From: Ceratotherium simum simum
Lineage: Eukaryota > Chordata > Mammalia > Perissodactyla > Rhinocerotidae
Assembly (NCBI RefSeq): GCF_000283155.1
Contig: NW_004454156.1
Span: 34,803,498 to 34,867,497 of the forward strand
Direction of reading: 5' to 3'
Length of the DNA stretch: 64,000 nt
In this document: piece after piece, positions 62,165 to 64,000 of the stretch
Layout: each line of letters starts with the position of its first letter
Position numbering within the stretch: the first letter of the stretch is position 1
The notes under the pieces: model-generated
Database searches by the model: none
What the model was told of the DNA's origin: nothing
What the model saw: the letters and a program-made list of their open reading frames with translations, nothing else
Position numbers and translations under genes: made by a program

Positions 62165-62442
62165 TAGTGTAATAGAAGGCTGTACACAGGTTTTTGGGTT
62201 GGACAGACTTGGGTTGGAATCCCAGCTCTGCCACTTGCTGTGTGACCTTGGGCAAGTTGCTTAACGTCTCTGAGCCTCTTAAGGAGGGGATAACGGACAT
62301 CTTGGCCCATACCTTCAGGATTGTGACTATTACATAAGAGCCAACCTCTGGAAAGCATCTAAAACAGTGGATAGCACAAAGGAAGCACTCAATGAATGAT
62401 TAGCTGCTATTATTATTATTAATATAGTTATTATTAGTGCTG
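62165..62442 (+). repeat. MIR SINE, full length, well preserved, ending in (ATT)n
   Basis: Head 'tgtacacaggtttttgggtt' then 'gttggaatcccagctctgcc', core 'gctgtgtgaccttgggcaag' and tail 'ggaagcactcaatgaatgat' are present. It ends in a TTATTATTATT tract (62407-62436). Confidence 0.92.
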
Positions 62443-63257
62443 AAGTAATGCCAGAATAGTCGTTTTTCAGGGTTATCTTCTTTGCAAAATATGTTGGAGG
62501 AAAATTGGGGAGGAGAGTTCTCCATCTTAGGGAAAATTCAAGAAGGATAAAGGGTATGTGTAGGCAGAGATCCAGGTGGGGAAATGTGACAGAAAAGAAA
62601 GAATGACACTTAATGCAGGGAAAGTGAGACAGGAGCGCAATGTGGCCACACTGGGATAGAGAAAGGGCTGGCGGTCAGCAAGAGCCGGTCGCACGGTGAG
62701 TTCTGCCCGATGCCCGGAGAGGCTGGCGCTGGGGTATTTAAATTGCACAGTGGGTGGTGTAGCAAAGCAAGGTGCCGACGCCCTGTACAATGAGGCCACA
62801 GCAGCTGTGCACCTGGGATCGCGTACCTAGTCCTCGGCATTCTCGTTAGCAGCTGGAAGACTACCCCAGGTCAAGGAAGTTCGGGGAAGAGTGAATGAAC
62901 ACAGGGTCAGTGAGGAAGAGGGGTGGCGGCTCCTCAGAGCAGGCCCAGGGCCGCTAAGTCCGTACCTCCGGGCCAGGGGTAACCAAGGAGGATGTGGATT
63001 AAGAGGAAAGGTGACTGCTGCCCGGGAGGGAGCAGGCTCCGGGGGCTCATCAGCATCCCTAAGCCTTACAGCAAAGCTGTGGCCCAGGGGGCAGCCAAGA
63101 GAGCCTCGAGGGAAACACCTGCCAGTCCTCAGGTGTCTTTCGGAATGTGGCTCCAGCCAAGCCTGGGAGAAGGGACGGGTCAAGAAGGGGCTTGGAGTTT
63201 TTGTGGAAAAACCCGTCTCCCTCCAGAGATGGGGGCTCGGTGAGGGCAGCACCGTTT
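62443..63257. other. Repeat-free block with opposed frames
   Basis: A 146-codon minus frame (62827-63267) opposes 132- and 83-codon plus frames (62891-63289, 62992-63243) in GC-rich DNA. No domain is recognised on either strand. Confidence 0.4.
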
Positions 63258-63512
63258 CCTTAGTCATTCATTCACCATGTAGCTCTTGAGCTCTCTCTCT
63301 GTGCCAAGGCAGACACGGCCCCTGCCCTCCTGGGCCTTACAGTCTTACAGGGGACACAGATCATAAACAAGTCAATGCCAAAAAGAAAAAAGTCCGTGTT
63401 AAATTGTCAAAGAAGGAAATAAAAGTGAGTGACGGGCTGGGGGCTGCTTTAGATGGGGTGGTCAGGAAGGTTCCTCAAGAAGGTGACATTCAAGCAGAGA
63501 CCTGGTGCATCT
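63258..63512 (-). repeat. L2 LINE 3' part, antisense
   Basis: The text 'agtcattcattcaccatgta', 'ggccttacagtcttacaggg', 'tagatggggtggtcaggaag' and 'tgacattcaagcagagacct' is inverted L2 in order. Confidence 0.85.
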
Positions 63513-63513
63513 T

Positions 63514-63583
63514 GGTCGCCCCAGGGCCCAGCACAGAGCATGTGTTCAATAAAGGCTTGTTATACCAGGAAGTGAGAACAGAA
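63514..63583 (+). repeat. L2 3' terminus, sense
   Basis: The text 'cagggcccagcacagagcat' followed by 'gtgttcaataaaggcttgtt' is the L2 end, meeting the antisense copy head to head. Confidence 0.72.
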
Positions 63584-64000
63584 GGGAGATCTTGATGCGT
63601 CTCTATTGTCTATCACATATAATCTCCCTTCTCCCCTTCACTCTCTGTTTACTGCAACTAACTTAGTGCAAGTCACCTGCTTGCTGCAACAAGCTCCTCC
63701 TTGGGCCTTGCCCCTTCCCAGTAAATCTCACCAGCTCCGGCCGACCCCTGATGCCCTCCATTAGGACCTCAACATCCAGTGATCTCGCTCACTGGCAAAG
63801 CCAGGCTCGACTCCCCCTTGCTTACCACCTTTCTGGGCCGCCCTTTTCCTTCGTGCTGACACACATACTGCTCTGGGAGCCATTTCTGTTCCTTTGGGAT
63901 CCTGTCTCCACTGCCGCCCAGCCTCACCCTCCCCGCCTTCTGCCTTCCCGACACGCTAGACCATTGGCACGGCCTTTTGGGCATCTGGGTTTCTGCACAC
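63584..64000. other. No recognisable feature to the window end
   Basis: C/T-rich unique sequence. The 71-codon minus frame (63769-63984) has no known domain. Confidence 0.45.

Overview
This window is vertebrate nuclear DNA and almost certainly comes from a perissodactyl, most likely a horse or another Equus. The diagnostic evidence is seven copies of a tRNA-derived SINE of the equine repetitive element (ERE) type. Each has a GC-rich head, an A-box/B-box pair and, in five of them, the internal text ending in 'tactggggcttt' before an A-rich tail. The remaining recognisable repeats are ancient mammalian families: about 45 MIR fragments, about 45 L2 fragments, four MER5A-like fragments, one MLT1 LTR and traces of L1. 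Family names rest on remembered consensus sequences, not on a RepeatMasker run, so element ends are approximate, usually within 5-30 bases.

I find no protein-coding gene, tRNA, rRNA, CRISPR array, CpG island or bacterial-type feature. Open frames are short (187 codons at most), match no protein I recognise and often lie inside repeats. The window reads as intergenic or intronic DNA. Exons too short or too lineage-specific for me to recognise cannot be excluded.

Layout. 0.1-9 kb: scattered MIR copies, a nearly complete MER5A (4.3 kb) and two repeat-poor blocks (0.7-3.0 and 6.6-9.9 kb). 9.9-11.4 kb: antisense L2 covering much of the ORF2 3' part. 11.7-15.1 kb: two LTR-like elements, one splitting a MIR, and a sense L2 split by an ERE. 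15.7-21 kb: sense L2 fragments and MIRs. 26.2-29.9 kb: four successive sense L2 fragments. 30.8-32.2 kb: two 5'-truncated L1 3' ends, one inside an L2. 34-35.3 kb: two EREs 330 bases apart, one splitting a MIR. 35-48.6 kb: dense MIR/L2. 48.8-55.4 kb: repeat-poor except for a degenerate minisatellite, an ERE and microsatellites. 57.3-59 kb: a nested cluster (MIR3-like, LTR-like, MLT1, MIR, MER5A). 59-64 kb: more MIR/L2, with a unique block at 59.6-60.6 kb holding a cluster of regulatory-type motifs.

The nested insertions order events: MIR and L2 are oldest, LTR-like elements entered MIRs, L1 and finally ERE entered L2 and MIR. No gene network can be described. The points most worth checking are the near-absence of L1, the unclassified LTR-like family present three times, the minisatellite at 50.3 kb and the repeat-free blocks that may hold conserved regulatory DNA or exons.
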